Assembly (NCBI RefSeq): GCF_001552175.1
Contig: NZ_BCQR01000078.1
Location: 1-53,082, forward strand
Source: Actinomadura kijaniata NBRC 14229
GTDB taxonomy: Bacteria; Actinomycetota; Actinomycetes; Streptosporangiales; Streptosporangiaceae
Length of the DNA stretch: 53,082 nucleotides
Direction of reading: 5' to 3'
Shown here: in pieces, positions 15,354 to 23,833 of the stretch
Numbering within the stretch: position 1 is the stretch's first letter
Layout of the letters: every line of letters begins with the position of its first letter
The notes under the pieces: generated by a model
Seen by the model: the letters and a program-made list of their open reading frames with translations, nothing else
Told to the model about the DNA's origin: nothing
The model's database searches: none
Program-made: the position numbers and the translations under genes

Positions 15354-18191
15354 GTGCGTTCGACCAGACGCGGCCTGTGGGCCGCCGCCGTCGCCCTGGG
15401 CGCGGTGCTGGCCGGGGTCGTGGCCATCGACCCGACCTCGGTGACGGCCACGACCGTCGCGGCACGCCAGGCCGACGTCCTGCACGACCGGGTGGTGAGC
15501 GCCGACCCGGTCGACTTCACCCCGCACGTCCAGGACGGCGCCGTCAAGTCGATCGTGCAGGTCGGCGACGTCGTCTATGTCGGCGGCTCGTTCACCCAGG
15601 TCAAGGAGCCCGGCGCGGACAAGCCGGTGCTGACCCGTAACGGGATCTTCGCGGTGCGCGCCGCGACCGGCGAGATCCTGCCGGACTTCGACCCCGACGT
15701 CGAGGGCGGCGAGGTCAGCGTCGTGCTGCCGAGCGCCGACGGCAGGTCGCTGTACCTGGGCGGCGCGTTCAAGACCATCGGAGGCGTCGGCCGGTTCGTC
15801 CTCGGCAAGGTGGACGCCGCGACGGGCGCGCTGGACACCGCGTTCAAGCCGGTGTTCGACGCACGGATCAAGGACCTGCGGCTGGCGGGCGGACGGCTGT
15901 ACGTCGGCGGCAACTTCGCCAGGGCGGGCGGCGTGGAGCGGCCCGCGCTGGCGACGGTGGACCCGCAGACCGGGGCCCGTGACGACTTCGTGGACCTCGG
16001 GTTCGCCGGGACGCAGAACGGCGGGACCACCCTCGTCTACAAGATGGACGTCACCCCCGACGGGAACCGCCTGATCGCCGTCGGCAACTTCACCACGGTG
16101 GGCGGCCGGTCCCGGCCACAGATCGCCATGGTCGACCTGTCCGGCGACAAGGCGGCGCTGGCCGACTGGGAGACCCAGCGGTACGCCGCCACCTGCTCGT
16201 CCTCGTTCGACAGCTACATGCGCGACGTGGACTTCTCCCCGGACGGCCGGTTCTTCGTCGTCACCACCACCGGCGCGGCGGGCGGCACGGCCAAGCTGTG
16301 CGACACCCAGGCCCGCTGGGAGACCGGCGCGACCGGTACCGGCCTCCAGCCCACCTGGGTCAACCAGACCGGCGGCGACACCAGCTACGCCGTCGAGATC
16401 ACCGAGACCGCCGTGTACGTCGGCGGGCACTTCCGCTGGTCCAACAACCCGTTCGGCACCGACACCGCCGGGCAGGGCGCGGTGTCCCGCGAGGGCATCG
16501 CCGCGCTCGACCCGGAGAACGGGCTGCCGTTCAGCTGGAACCCCGGCAAGCACCGCGGCGTCGGCGTGTTCGACATCCTGGCGACCCGGCAGGGCCTGTG
16601 GATCGGCAGCGACACCGACATCACCGCCGGTGAGACCCACATGAAGCTGGCGATGTTCCCGCTGGCGGGCGGCACCGCCGTGCCGAGGAAGAAGCTGGGC
16701 GAGCTGCCCGGCGAGGTCTGGTACGGCGGCAGCACCAGCCTGTTCGGCTCCAACTACCTGCGGCACCGCTCGTTCACCGGCTCGACGGCCGGAGCGGTCG
16801 CCGACGCCTCCATCGGCGGCCTCGACTGGCGGCAGGCGCGCGGCGCGTTCATGATCAGCGGTCGGCTGTACCACGGGATCAACGACGGCCGGTTCGTGTC
16901 CCGCCCCTTCGACGGGACGACGTTCGGCGCCGCCACCGAGATCAACACCGGCGACAAGATCACCAACATGAGCACCTGGCACAGTCAGGTGAGGTCGATC
17001 CAGGGCATGTTCTTCACCGCCGGGCGGATCTACTACACGCGGGGCACCGGTTCCCTGTACTACCGCTACTTCACGCCGCAGAACGGCATCGTCGGCGGGG
17101 AGGAGTGGACCGCGAGCACCGGCCTGGCGGGCACGGGCTGGTCCGGCGTCGGCGGGATGTTCCTGAACGGCGACGACCTCTACTTCGTCAACAACGGCAA
17201 CGGCCGCCTGTTCAAGGTCCCCTTCGACGGCGGCAGGCCCACCGGCACCCCCGTCCAGGTGGACGCCGGGGACTGGCGGGGCCGCGCGGTGTTCCTGTAC
17301 GCCGGCCCCCCGAACGAGGAGCCCAAGGCCGTCTTCACGCAGAACTGCGCGGCGCTGAAGTGCACCTTCAACGCCTCCGGCTCCAACGACCCCGACGGTT
17401 CCATCGCCTCCCACGCCTGGGACTTCGGTGACGGGAAGACCGGCACCGGCGAGACGGCCGAGCACACCTACGACCAGGCGGGCACCTTCGAGGTGAAGCT
17501 GACCGTCACCGACGACCGGGGCGCGAAGACGACCACCACCCAGCGGGTCACGGTGGCCGAGGACCGCGCGCACATCGCGTTCCGGGGCGGCGACGGCCAC
17601 AACGCCAACACGAAGCGGGCGACGGTCACCGTTCCGGCGGCCGTCCAGCCGGGCGACGCCCTGCTGCTCATCGCCAACATCAACAGCACCGCCGTCACCG
17701 TCACCCCGCCGCCGGGCTGGACCCAGGCGGGCACGCAGAGCGGCCTGGCCCGCTCGGTGGTGTGGCAGCGCGTCGCCCAGGCCGGGGACGCGGGGCGGAC
17801 CGTGGCGGTCGAGGTGAGCGACTACGCCAAGATCGATCTGCGGCTGGCGGCCTACTCGGGCACCCGGACCACCGATCCGGTCGCGGCCGTCGCCGAGTCC
17901 TCGGACCCGAGCGCGGTCACCACCCACACCACGCCGACCGTGACGGCCCCGGCCGGCGCGTGGACGGTGTCGTACTGGGGCGACAAGTCCTCCACCACCA
18001 CGGCGTGGACCGCCCCCGACACGGTCACGACCCGCGCCAACGTGATCGGCACCGGCAGCGGTCGCGTCACGGCGCTGTACGCCGACAGCAACGGCGGCGT
18101 GCCGGCGGGATCCTACGGAGGGCTGAAGGCCACCACGGACGTGGCGTCCCGCGCGCTGATGTGGACGATCGTCCTGGCGCCCAAGGAGTGA
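15354..18191 (+). CDS. secreted beta-propeller protein with PKD domain
   Basis: A 945-residue exported protein. A signal peptide (about 1-37) precedes a propeller-like region (about 50-440) made of repeats such as VVYVGGSFTQV, LYLGGAFKTIGG and RLYVGGNFARAGG, the pattern of delta-60/DUF5122-type repeats. A second repeat block follows at about 445-650. A PKD domain covers about 655-734 with WDFGDG at 689-694. The last ~205 residues form a beta-rich Thr/Ser-rich domain. GTG at 15354 follows ggaaggag by five bases. No wall anchor is visible. It is likely an outer-surface or matrix protein that binds the polysaccharide (inference). Its N-terminal region is clearly homologous to the protein at 19557-20825. 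Confidence 0.8.
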   Translation: MRSTRRGLWAAAVALGAVLAGVVAIDPTSVTATTVAARQADVLHDRVVSADPVDFTPHVQDGAVKSIVQVGDVVYVGGSFTQVKEPGADKPVLTRNGIFAVRAATGEILPDFDPDVEGGEVSVVLPSADGRSLYLGGAFKTIGGVGRFVLGKVDAATGALDTAFKPVFDARIKDLRLAGGRLYVGGNFARAGGVERPALATVDPQTGARDDFVDLGFAGTQNGGTTLVYKMDVTPDGNRLIAVGNFTTVGGRSRPQIAMVDLSGDKAALADWETQRYAATCSSSFDSYMRDVDFSPDGRFFVVTTTGAAGGTAKLCDTQARWETGATGTGLQPTWVNQTGGDTSYAVEITETAVYVGGHFRWSNNPFGTDTAGQGAVSREGIAALDPENGLPFSWNPGKHRGVGVFDILATRQGLWIGSDTDITAGETHMKLAMFPLAGGTAVPRKKLGELPGEVWYGGSTSLFGSNYLRHRSFTGSTAGAVADASIGGLDWRQARGAFMISGRLYHGINDGRFVSRPFDGTTFGAATEINTGDKITNMSTWHSQVRSIQGMFFTAGRIYYTRGTGSLYYRYFTPQNGIVGGEEWTASTGLAGTGWSGVGGMFLNGDDLYFVNNGNGRLFKVPFDGGRPTGTPVQVDAGDWRGRAVFLYAGPPNEEPKAVFTQNCAALKCTFNASGSNDPDGSIASHAWDFGDGKTGTGETAEHTYDQAGTFEVKLTVTDDRGAKTTTTQRVTVAEDRAHIAFRGGDGHNANTKRATVTVPAAVQPGDALLLIANINSTAVTVTPPPGWTQAGTQSGLARSVVWQRVAQAGDAGRTVAVEVSDYAKIDLRLAAYSGTRTTDPVAAVAESSDPSAVTTHTTPTVTAPAGAWTVSYWGDKSSTTTAWTAPDTVTTRANVIGTGSGRVTALYADSNGGVPAGSYGGLKATTDVASRALMWTIVLAPKE

Positions 18192-18208
18192 CCGGGAAGA
18201 ACGAGTGA

Positions 18209-18248
18209 GAGAGAACGGCCCCGCGCGAATGCGCGGGGCCGTTCTCTC
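18209..18248. terminator. perfect 18-bp hairpin between convergent genes
   Basis: The arm gagagaacggccccgcgc (18209-18226), loop gaat, and its exact complement (18231-18248) form an 18-bp perfect stem. It lies 17 bases after the propeller-PKD stop and 9 bases before the end of the GH26-like gene on the other strand, so it can serve both directions. There is no long U-tract, as is common in high-GC actinobacteria. Confidence 0.85.
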
Positions 18249-18257
18249 GTGCCTGCT

Positions 18258-19463
18258 CTAACGCTTGGGAACGGGCGGGTTGAAGTAGGGCCGCCGCCCG
18301 AGCTCGCGGTAGGCCGCCAGCGACTGCGGGCTGGCGTCCACGCGGGTGTCGCCGAACTTCGGCCCGTTGTGGTGCTCCCAGTACACCAGGGCCTTCAGCG
18401 CCGGGAACCTCTCGATCTGGCGGCCGATGCTGCGGAACAGCTCCGCCTTCTTGGCGGGGTCGCCGGTCATCTCCGTGCCGCCCCACTCGCTGAGCATCAG
18501 CGGCTTGTCGTCGGAGAGGTTCCGGCGGGACCAGCGGTAGAAGCCCGCGATGCCCAGATCGCGCTCGCGCGGCGCGGCCTCGTCCACCAGCTGGGCGAAC
18601 GACCGCACCCGCGGCTCGGCGTAGGGGTCGAAGCCGATCCAGTCCACGACGTCGTCGCCGGGGTACAGCGTCCTGAACCAGGGCTTGACCACATAGCCGG
18701 AGTAGCCCATGTAGACCATGGTGAACACGGCGTTGTCCACGCCGTTGCGCCGGAACCGCTGCACCACGTGCCGGAACATGGCGCGGTAGTCGGCGGCGGT
18801 GTAGCCCGAGCCGGGGGTCTCGCGGACCTCCTCCTCGGGCTCGTGGTGGATCGCCAGCCAGAAGCGCTCGGGGAACTTCTCGCGGAAGTGCTTCGACAGC
18901 CGGTCGATGTGGTCGTCCACCGCGCCGTCGGCGACCTGCCGCCAGGTCGTTCCGGGGGCGTCGGGCTTCCAGTTGAGCAGCAGCAGGCGGCGGCGTCCCG
19001 GCTCGCGGGCCAGCGCGATGTCCCCGGCCGAGGGGAAGATCTTCCGGCCGCGGTAGTAGGTGTGGTAGACGCCGACCGGACGGCCGATCTTCCGCTCGAA
19101 CGCGCGCAGCGCCGGCCCCTGCGGCCAGGTGTTGACGGCCGCGCCCCACCAGGCCCCGCACGAGGGGACCAGCAGGCGGTCCACGTGGCAGCGCCTGTCC
19201 GGGCGGGCGGAGGGCCGCGCCGGGGCCGGGACGACCCGGCCGAGACCGGCGGTGTCGGCCGGTGCCGGCGGCCGCCCGGTGGCCTCGGGCTGCTGCCGGA
19301 CGGTCCGGGCGACCGGGGTCGCGTTCCCGTCCCGGCCGTCCGCGGCGACGACGGCGAACGCGGTGGCGGCTCCGCAGGAGGCTCCGGCGACGACCGCGGC
19401 GAACGGCCCCAGGCGGCGGCGGGAACGGCCGCGCGGGGCCGGACCGGGCTCTCGCGAGATCAT
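18258..19463 (-). CDS. GH26-like secreted glycoside hydrolase (paralogue)
   Basis: A 401-residue exported protein. A basic N-terminus and one hydrophobic helix (about 20-41) form a signal or anchor, followed by a Pro/Arg-rich linker to about residue 90. The catalytic domain resembles GH26: LAIHHEPEEEV with Glu208, LYPGDDVVDWIGFDPY at about 266-281, and KPLMLSEWGG with Glu326. The same three blocks occur in the lipoprotein at 2804-3787, so the two are paralogues with different anchoring (helix here, lipid there). Cys residues near 92 and 102 may form a disulfide. The ATG at 19463 has no ribosome site but sits 8 bases after a TATAGT box, suggesting a leaderless message. Confidence 0.75.
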   Translation of the reverse strand: MISREPGPAPRGRSRRRLGPFAAVVAGASCGAATAFAVVAADGRDGNATPVARTVRQQPEATGRPPAPADTAGLGRVVPAPARPSARPDRRCHVDRLLVPSCGAWWGAAVNTWPQGPALRAFERKIGRPVGVYHTYYRGRKIFPSAGDIALAREPGRRRLLLLNWKPDAPGTTWRQVADGAVDDHIDRLSKHFREKFPERFWLAIHHEPEEEVRETPGSGYTAADYRAMFRHVVQRFRRNGVDNAVFTMVYMGYSGYVVKPWFRTLYPGDDVVDWIGFDPYAEPRVRSFAQLVDEAAPRERDLGIAGFYRWSRRNLSDDKPLMLSEWGGTEMTGDPAKKAELFRSIGRQIERFPALKALVYWEHHNGPKFGDTRVDASPQSLAAYRELGRRPYFNPPVPKR

Positions 19464-19471
19464 GGGAAATG

Positions 19472-19477
19472 ACTATA
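19472..19477 (-). promoter_or_regulatory. candidate -10 box giving a leaderless mRNA
   Basis: The minus strand reads TATAGT followed by catttccc and then the ATG of the GH26-like gene at 19463. A start of transcription 6-8 bases after the box would fall at or within two bases of the ATG. The absence of a Shine-Dalgarno sequence fits. The -35 region is weak (tggaag at 18 bases) and overlaps the right part of the inverted repeat 19490-19536. Confidence 0.45.
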
Positions 19478-19489
19478 GTTTCCCGCTTT

Positions 19490-19536
19490 TCTCACCTTCC
19501 ACCCATGGACGGTATTGATATGGGTGGAAGGTGAGA
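19490..19536. repeat. 17-bp perfect inverted repeat with 13-base loop
   Basis: The arm tctcaccttccacccat (19490-19506) is exactly complementary to atgggtggaaggtgaga (19520-19536). It lies between the stop of the propeller gene (19557) and the candidate promoter of the GH26-like gene. It can be the terminator of the former or an operator overlapping the -35 of the latter. No U-tract follows on the minus strand (aaaagcggg). Confidence 0.7.
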
Positions 19537-19556
19537 GCCGCGCGGTGGCGGTCCGC

Positions 19557-20825
19557 TTACGGAAGCGGGAAGAAACCGAGCTTGGCGTGGTATTCCTTGC
19601 CCAGTTCGTCGGTGTCGCTACCGACGAAAAGGCCGTCCTTGGTGGCGACCAGCGCCTCGACCCCGTGCCCGCGGGTCCGGGTGGGGTTCCACGCCAGGGC
19701 CTTGCCGGTGGTCGGGTGCAGCGCCGCGATGCCGGGCCGGGAGACCGCGCCGGGGCCGGCCGAGTCGTTGCCGAGCGGGTTGTCGTGCCAGCGCTGGTGG
19801 CCGCCGACGTACACGGCCGCGCCGGTCACCGAGGTGGCCAGCAGGGTGTCGCCGCCGGTCCAGTTGACCCAGGTGGGCTGCTGCCCGCCGCCGGTGCGGT
19901 TGGTCTCCCAGCGGGCGGCGGTGTCGCACAGCGTGCGGTTGCCGTAGGGGCCGCCGGTGGTGACGACGACGAAGTAGGAGCCGTCGGGGGAGAAGTCCAT
20001 GCCCCGCATGTAGGTGTGGAAGGCCTTCAGGTTGCACTCCGAGGCGTAACGCTCGGTCGCCCACGTGGTCGGCTCGGCCGTGGCCGCCCCGGTGTCGATC
20101 ATCGCGATCTGCACGCGCCGCAGACCGTTCACCTTGGTGAAGGTGCCGTTGATGAGCAGCCGGGTCCCCTGCGGGTTGAGCGCCATCTTGTAGACCTTCA
20201 GCGACCCGGCGCGGGGCGCGCTGGGCGTGATCTTGAAGTTGGCGTCCAGGGCGCCGCTGGTGGCGTCCACCCGGGCCAGGACCGGCTTGGCCGTTCCGCG
20301 CACCTTGGTGAACATGCCGCCGATGTAGATCTTGTTCTGGTGGCGCTTCATGTCGTACACCACGCCGCCGCCGACGTTCGGCTTGAACGTCTTGACGACC
20401 TGCCCGGTCGGCAGGGCCAGCCGGACGAGCCCGCCGATGTGCGTGCCGCCGATCTGCCAGAAGCCGCCCGCGGCGTACACGGTGCCGGCGTCTCCGGGCT
20501 GCAGGGCGTAGACGGTGCTGTTGAGCTTGGGGGCGAAGGCGGTGTCGATCTTTCCGGTGGCCTTGTCGAAGGCGAAGATGTTGGACCGGGCGACGGTCGG
20601 CTTGCCCGACCCCGCCTCGCGGACCTTGGTGAAGTTGCCGCCGACGACGACCTTGTTCCCGACCACGGTGATGGCGCGCACGGTGCCGTCCAGCACGTGC
20701 GGGGTGTGGTTGGCGGGGTTGGCGGTGACGACCGCGGGCTGCTGGATGTCCGCTTCGGCCGGCGCGGCGAACGCGGCCCCGGTCAGCAGCAGGGCGGCAG
20801 AGGCCGCCCCCAGGCGACGACGCAT
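19557..20825 (-). CDS. secreted beta-propeller protein (short paralogue)
   Basis: A 422-residue exported protein with a signal peptide (about 1-26, cut near AEADIQQ) and a propeller of repeats such as VVVGGNFTKV, YAAGGFWQIGG, KIYIGGMFTKV and LLINGTFTKV. It matches the N-terminal half of the 945-residue protein at 15354-18191 block by block, for example TPHV-DG-V, QIAM-D, MDFSPDGSYFVV, LCDTAARWET and QPTWVNWTGGDT. It ends where the larger protein continues into its second repeat block and PKD domain. ATG at 20825 follows ggagc. A lectin-like or matrix role is inferred from its place between glycan genes. Confidence 0.8.
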   Translation of the reverse strand: MRRRLGAASAALLLTGAAFAAPAEADIQQPAVVTANPANHTPHVLDGTVRAITVVGNKVVVGGNFTKVREAGSGKPTVARSNIFAFDKATGKIDTAFAPKLNSTVYALQPGDAGTVYAAGGFWQIGGTHIGGLVRLALPTGQVVKTFKPNVGGGVVYDMKRHQNKIYIGGMFTKVRGTAKPVLARVDATSGALDANFKITPSAPRAGSLKVYKMALNPQGTRLLINGTFTKVNGLRRVQIAMIDTGAATAEPTTWATERYASECNLKAFHTYMRGMDFSPDGSYFVVVTTGGPYGNRTLCDTAARWETNRTGGGQQPTWVNWTGGDTLLATSVTGAAVYVGGHQRWHDNPLGNDSAGPGAVSRPGIAALHPTTGKALAWNPTRTRGHGVEALVATKDGLFVGSDTDELGKEYHAKLGFFPLP

Positions 20826-20844
20826 GCTTTGCTCCGATTCGCGC

Positions 20845-20870
20845 TGTGATAACTGGGAATATCTATCACA
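20845..20870. promoter_or_regulatory. inverted repeat TGTGATA-N12-TATCACA, candidate operator
   Basis: Perfect 7-base arms at 20845-20851 and 20864-20870 lie 20-45 bases upstream of the propeller gene ATG (minus strand, 20825), in the AT-richest part of the gap. The position fits a repressor or activator site on that promoter. No regulator gene sits next to it. Confidence 0.45.
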
Positions 20871-20917
20871 AATACGGACTGTTGCTCCCGGTGTTGCGCG
20901 TTTTGGTCGGTGAGGCG

Positions 20918-21715
20918 TCAGGCCGCCGAGCGTTCCGCCGTACGCCGCCGCACGACCCGTTCGCCGACGCGGCCGCCGCCCAGCAGGTGCTGGACGCCGA
21001 AGTAGGCGTGCAGCAGGAGCATCAGGATGAACGCCTCGTAGAAACGCACCCCATAACGAGACGCCTCACCCAGGACTCCGGTTGCCCCAACCTGATAAGT
21101 CACCATGTGCAGCACCAGAGGCATGGCGATCAGGAAGGCGATCCAGCAGGCCAGGGGCGCGCGGCGGACGGGGGCGTCGGCGGTGAGGACGCGCCGGTCG
21201 AACAGGTCCAGCGCCAGTGGGGCCAGGATCAGCACCGCCAGGGTCTCGGCCATGTCGACGATGAACGCGTTCCGCGAACCCACCAGCGTGACGGCGAACA
21301 GCGCCCCGGCCATGCCGAGGGTGAGCGCGGGCCGGCGGGTGCGGGGCTGCACGATCGGGATCAGGACCGCCAGGGCGAACAGCGCCTCGTTCAGGGTGGT
21401 GAAACGGGTGGGCCAGGAGGTCGCGTTGTAGAACACCAGCGCCACGGCCAGGCACACCGCCGCCGCGGCCGCGGTGACCGGCCACTCCGCCCGCGACCCG
21501 TGCAGCCGGGGACGGACCGACTGGATCCACGCGACCAGGACCACGGCCGAGAAGTACGCCTCGGTGTTGTGCGAGACCTGCTTGGCGAGCCCCTTGGGCA
21601 GGAGCGAATCCAGGAACTGGAACAGCACCGAGGCCAGGGTCAGCAGCAGAACGGCGTGGAAGACGACCGCCAGCCCGACCGTGAGGCGTGTTCCGTTGCG
21701 CATGCGCGGGATCAT
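20918..21715 (-). CDS. polytopic membrane protein of unknown function
   Basis: A 265-residue protein with about seven to eight hydrophobic helices and a basic C-terminus (RVVRRRTAERSAA). No catalytic or family motif was recognised. An ATG at 21715 or the ATG four codons later can start it; neither has a clear ribosome site. It lies on the same strand as the WecG-type glycosyltransferase, 37 bases downstream of it, so the two are probably co-transcribed. Its place in the glycan region suggests a role in export or modification, but nothing in the sequence shows it. Confidence 0.6.
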   Translation of the reverse strand: MIPRMRNGTRLTVGLAVVFHAVLLLTLASVLFQFLDSLLPKGLAKQVSHNTEAYFSAVVLVAWIQSVRPRLHGSRAEWPVTAAAAAVCLAVALVFYNATSWPTRFTTLNEALFALAVLIPIVQPRTRRPALTLGMAGALFAVTLVGSRNAFIVDMAETLAVLILAPLALDLFDRRVLTADAPVRRAPLACWIAFLIAMPLVLHMVTYQVGATGVLGEASRYGVRFYEAFILMLLLHAYFGVQHLLGGGRVGERVVRRRTAERSAA

Positions 21716-21752
21716 ATGGCTATTAGCCGGTATTTGTCGTCCGCGAAGGATT

Positions 21753-22529
21753 TCAGGGATTCCGCGCTTTCCGCCGGAGCCGCTGGGCGAGGACGCGCAG
21801 GACGTACTCGCCCAGTTCGATCGTGTAGCGCCGCCACAGCCGCCGGGGCTCGCGGGCCAGCCGGTACAGGAAACCGATCCGCAGCCTCAGCACCCACGGC
21901 GGGTAGTACTGGCGGCGTTCGGCCAGGTGCTCGAAGTACGCGCCGCACGTCACGATGACCGGAACGTCGAGCCGGTCGCCGTACTCGGCGACGAACCACT
22001 GCTGGAGCGGCGTGCCGAGCCCCACATGCAGCACGTCGGGCTTGGCCTCGTTGATCTCGTTGACGATCCGCCGGGCGGTCCCGGGAGGGATGGTGCCGCT
22101 CGCGTCGGCCCAGTGCCCGTGCTGGACGCCCGCGACGGTCACGTCCGGGAACCACCGGCGCAGGTTGGCGGCGGCCTCCTCGGCGACGCCCGGCGCGTTG
22201 CCGAACAGGAACACCCGGTGCGGCGTCCCGAAGAACTCGTCGGTGAGGTCGTCGTTGGCCATCCGCGTCGGCACCGGCCGCCCGAAGATCCGCGTGGCGG
22301 CGACCACGCCCCACCCGTCGGCCAGCACCAGGTCGAACCGGTTGATCAGGTCCCGCAGGGCGGGGTCCTTGGCGGCCCTGAGGGCGTAGTCGGGGTTGGC
22401 GAAGGTGACGGTGAGCCGCCGCCGTTCGGCCATCGCCGTGCCGAGGAGGCCGCGCAGCGTCGGGACGTCCATCCGGCTGACCCGGAGTCCGAGGACGTCA
22501 ACGGTGTCGTGCTGCCACTGCGTGCCCAT
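21753..22529 (-). CDS. WecG/TagA/CpsF-family glycosyltransferase (GT26)
   Basis: A 258-residue cytoplasmic enzyme of the family that adds a second sugar (for example ManNAc or a uronic acid) to undecaprenyl-PP-linked GlcNAc. Family blocks seen: VTFANPDYALRAAKDP, LVLADGWGVV (acidic ADG), RVFLFGNAPGVAEEAA, LHVGLGTPLQQWFV (equivalent to GLGxPkQE, with Gln-Gln here) and VTCGAYFEHLAE. The C-terminus is basic and amphipathic, a usual membrane-docking tail. ATG at 22529 follows gaggggtt; an upstream extension to 22628 lacks a ribosome site. It probably acts early in assembly of the repeat unit used by the flippase/ligase genes to the left. Confidence 0.8.
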   Translation of the reverse strand: MGTQWQHDTVDVLGLRVSRMDVPTLRGLLGTAMAERRRLTVTFANPDYALRAAKDPALRDLINRFDLVLADGWGVVAATRIFGRPVPTRMANDDLTDEFFGTPHRVFLFGNAPGVAEEAAANLRRWFPDVTVAGVQHGHWADASGTIPPGTARRIVNEINEAKPDVLHVGLGTPLQQWFVAEYGDRLDVPVIVTCGAYFEHLAERRQYYPPWVLRLRIGFLYRLAREPRRLWRRYTIELGEYVLRVLAQRLRRKARNP

Positions 22530-22590
22530 GAACCCCTCGCCGCGCCGACTTTCCGGAGATGTCCGGACGCCCGCGCAGCCTATCGCCGGG

Positions 22591-23496
22591 TCACCGCCCC
22601 GAGTGCACCGGTTCGCGGGCCTCGGCATGGGGGACGACGGTGCTCCGCCGCCGCAGCACGCGCCATGTCACGACGGACGCCACCGCCAGGCCGACCAGCA
22701 CCCACGCCAGCGCCTCCAGCGGCACGCCGAACATCTTCAGCGACGACGCCACCAGCACGAACGCCAGCGCGGGCCGGATGATCCCGCTGCGCGCCCGCGA
22801 CGAGATCCGCGACCCCAGGTAGACCCCCGGGACGGACCCGACCAGCAGCGCGGCGGTGACCTCCATCCGGAAGTCCCCGAACAGCACGTGCCCGAGGGCC
22901 GCCGACATCACCAGCGGCACGGCCTGCAACAGGTCCGTCCCCACGAGCTGGTTGGCCTTCAGCGTCGGGTACAGCGCCAGCAGCGCCACGATGATCAGCG
23001 ATCCGGAGCCCACCGAGGTGATCCCCACGATGAGCCCGCCGACGGCCCCGACCAGCACGGTCGGCACCGGCCGCACGGTGACCTCGGAGCTCTCCCCGGA
23101 ACCGTCGCCGCGCCGCGCCAGGATCCCCTTGACCACCAGCCCCGCGGCGGCCATCAGCAGGGCGGCCCCCATGGCGATCTCGATGAAGTGCTGCACCTCC
23201 TGGCCGTCGCCGAGGGCCCGCGCGACCAGCACCCCGCTGAAGGCCGCGGGCACCGACCCGACGCACAGCCACGCCACCAGCCGCATGTTGATGGTGCCCT
23301 GCCGGTAGTGGACGGCGCTGCCGACCGGCTTCATCACGGCGGCCGCGACCAGGTCGCTGGAGACCGCCGCGAGCGGGCTGACCCCGAAGAACGTCACCAG
23401 CATCGGCGTCATCAGGGCCCCGCCGCCCATCCCGGTCAGCCCGACGACGATCGCCACGAGGAACGATCCCAGGGCCATCGTCCAATCGAAGTCCAT
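22591..23496 (-). CDS. TSUP (TauE/SafE) family anion transporter
   Basis: A 301-residue integral membrane protein of the TSUP family, whose members move sulfite, sulfoacetate, thiosulfate or other sulfur and organic anions. It shows the internal repeat typical of the family: VVGLTGMGGGALMTPML near the N-terminus and IVGITSVGSGSLIIVALL at mid-protein, each opening a bundle of about four helices. ATG at 23496 is used. It is 338 bases from the ATP-sulfurylase-like/APS-kinase fusion on the same strand, with one tiny gene between them. A part in sulfur supply for PAPS is plausible, but direction and substrate cannot be read. Confidence 0.8.
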   Translation of the reverse strand: MDFDWTMALGSFLVAIVVGLTGMGGGALMTPMLVTFFGVSPLAAVSSDLVAAAVMKPVGSAVHYRQGTINMRLVAWLCVGSVPAAFSGVLVARALGDGQEVQHFIEIAMGAALLMAAAGLVVKGILARRGDGSGESSEVTVRPVPTVLVGAVGGLIVGITSVGSGSLIIVALLALYPTLKANQLVGTDLLQAVPLVMSAALGHVLFGDFRMEVTAALLVGSVPGVYLGSRISSRARSGIIRPALAFVLVASSLKMFGVPLEALAWVLVGLAVASVVTWRVLRRRSTVVPHAEAREPVHSGR

Positions 23497-23589
23497 CGCT
23501 ATGACCTACCAGGCATATAGGAAAACTAGACCTCAGGTTAGATGATGCGGGGATCGGATGAACAGACGGGGCGGAAGGGACCGCCGGGG

Positions 23590-23757
23590 TCAGGTCGCGG
23601 TCGGGCGCGGGGGCATGGGGGCGGGGCCCGTGTCGGTGTGGAAGTGCTGCATCAGGAAGATGATCAGGGCGGCGATCGCGAAGAAGGCCACGGCCAGGCC
23701 CACGAGGCGGAGGACGTCGCGGCCCCCGACCTCGGGCTCGTAGCTCTTGTTCCGCAT
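23590..23757 (-). CDS. small single-span membrane protein
   Basis: A 55-residue protein with a charged N-terminus (MRNKSYEPEVGGRDVL), one transmembrane helix (LVGLAVAFFAIAALIIFLM) and a short His/Pro-rich tail. ATG at 23757 is preferred, with gagaag about seven bases upstream; a GTG at 23778 would add seven charged residues. It lies between the APS-kinase fusion and the TSUP transporter on the same strand, so it may be a small partner of the transporter. No family recognised. Confidence 0.55.
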   Translation of the reverse strand: MRNKSYEPEVGGRDVLRLVGLAVAFFAIAALIIFLMQHFHTDTGPAPMPPRPTAT

Positions 23758-23833
23758 CGTGTACTTCTCTTCCTCCACGGCGGAGGCCCCCTTCGGCAGG
23801 TCGGACGTTCTCCTGCCTGGATATCAGGTCGGT

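Noticed and set aside
12505..15465. A 986-codon frame joining the APH-like gene with upstream sequence
   Set aside because: The part above 13698 is the out-of-frame shadow of the ligase-like gene and the intergenic region; the ATG at 13698 with its ATGA overlap is the real start.
20845..20870. CRP/cAMP-type site
   Set aside because: The TGTGA and TCACA halves are 16 bases apart instead of six, so a CRP dimer would not fit.
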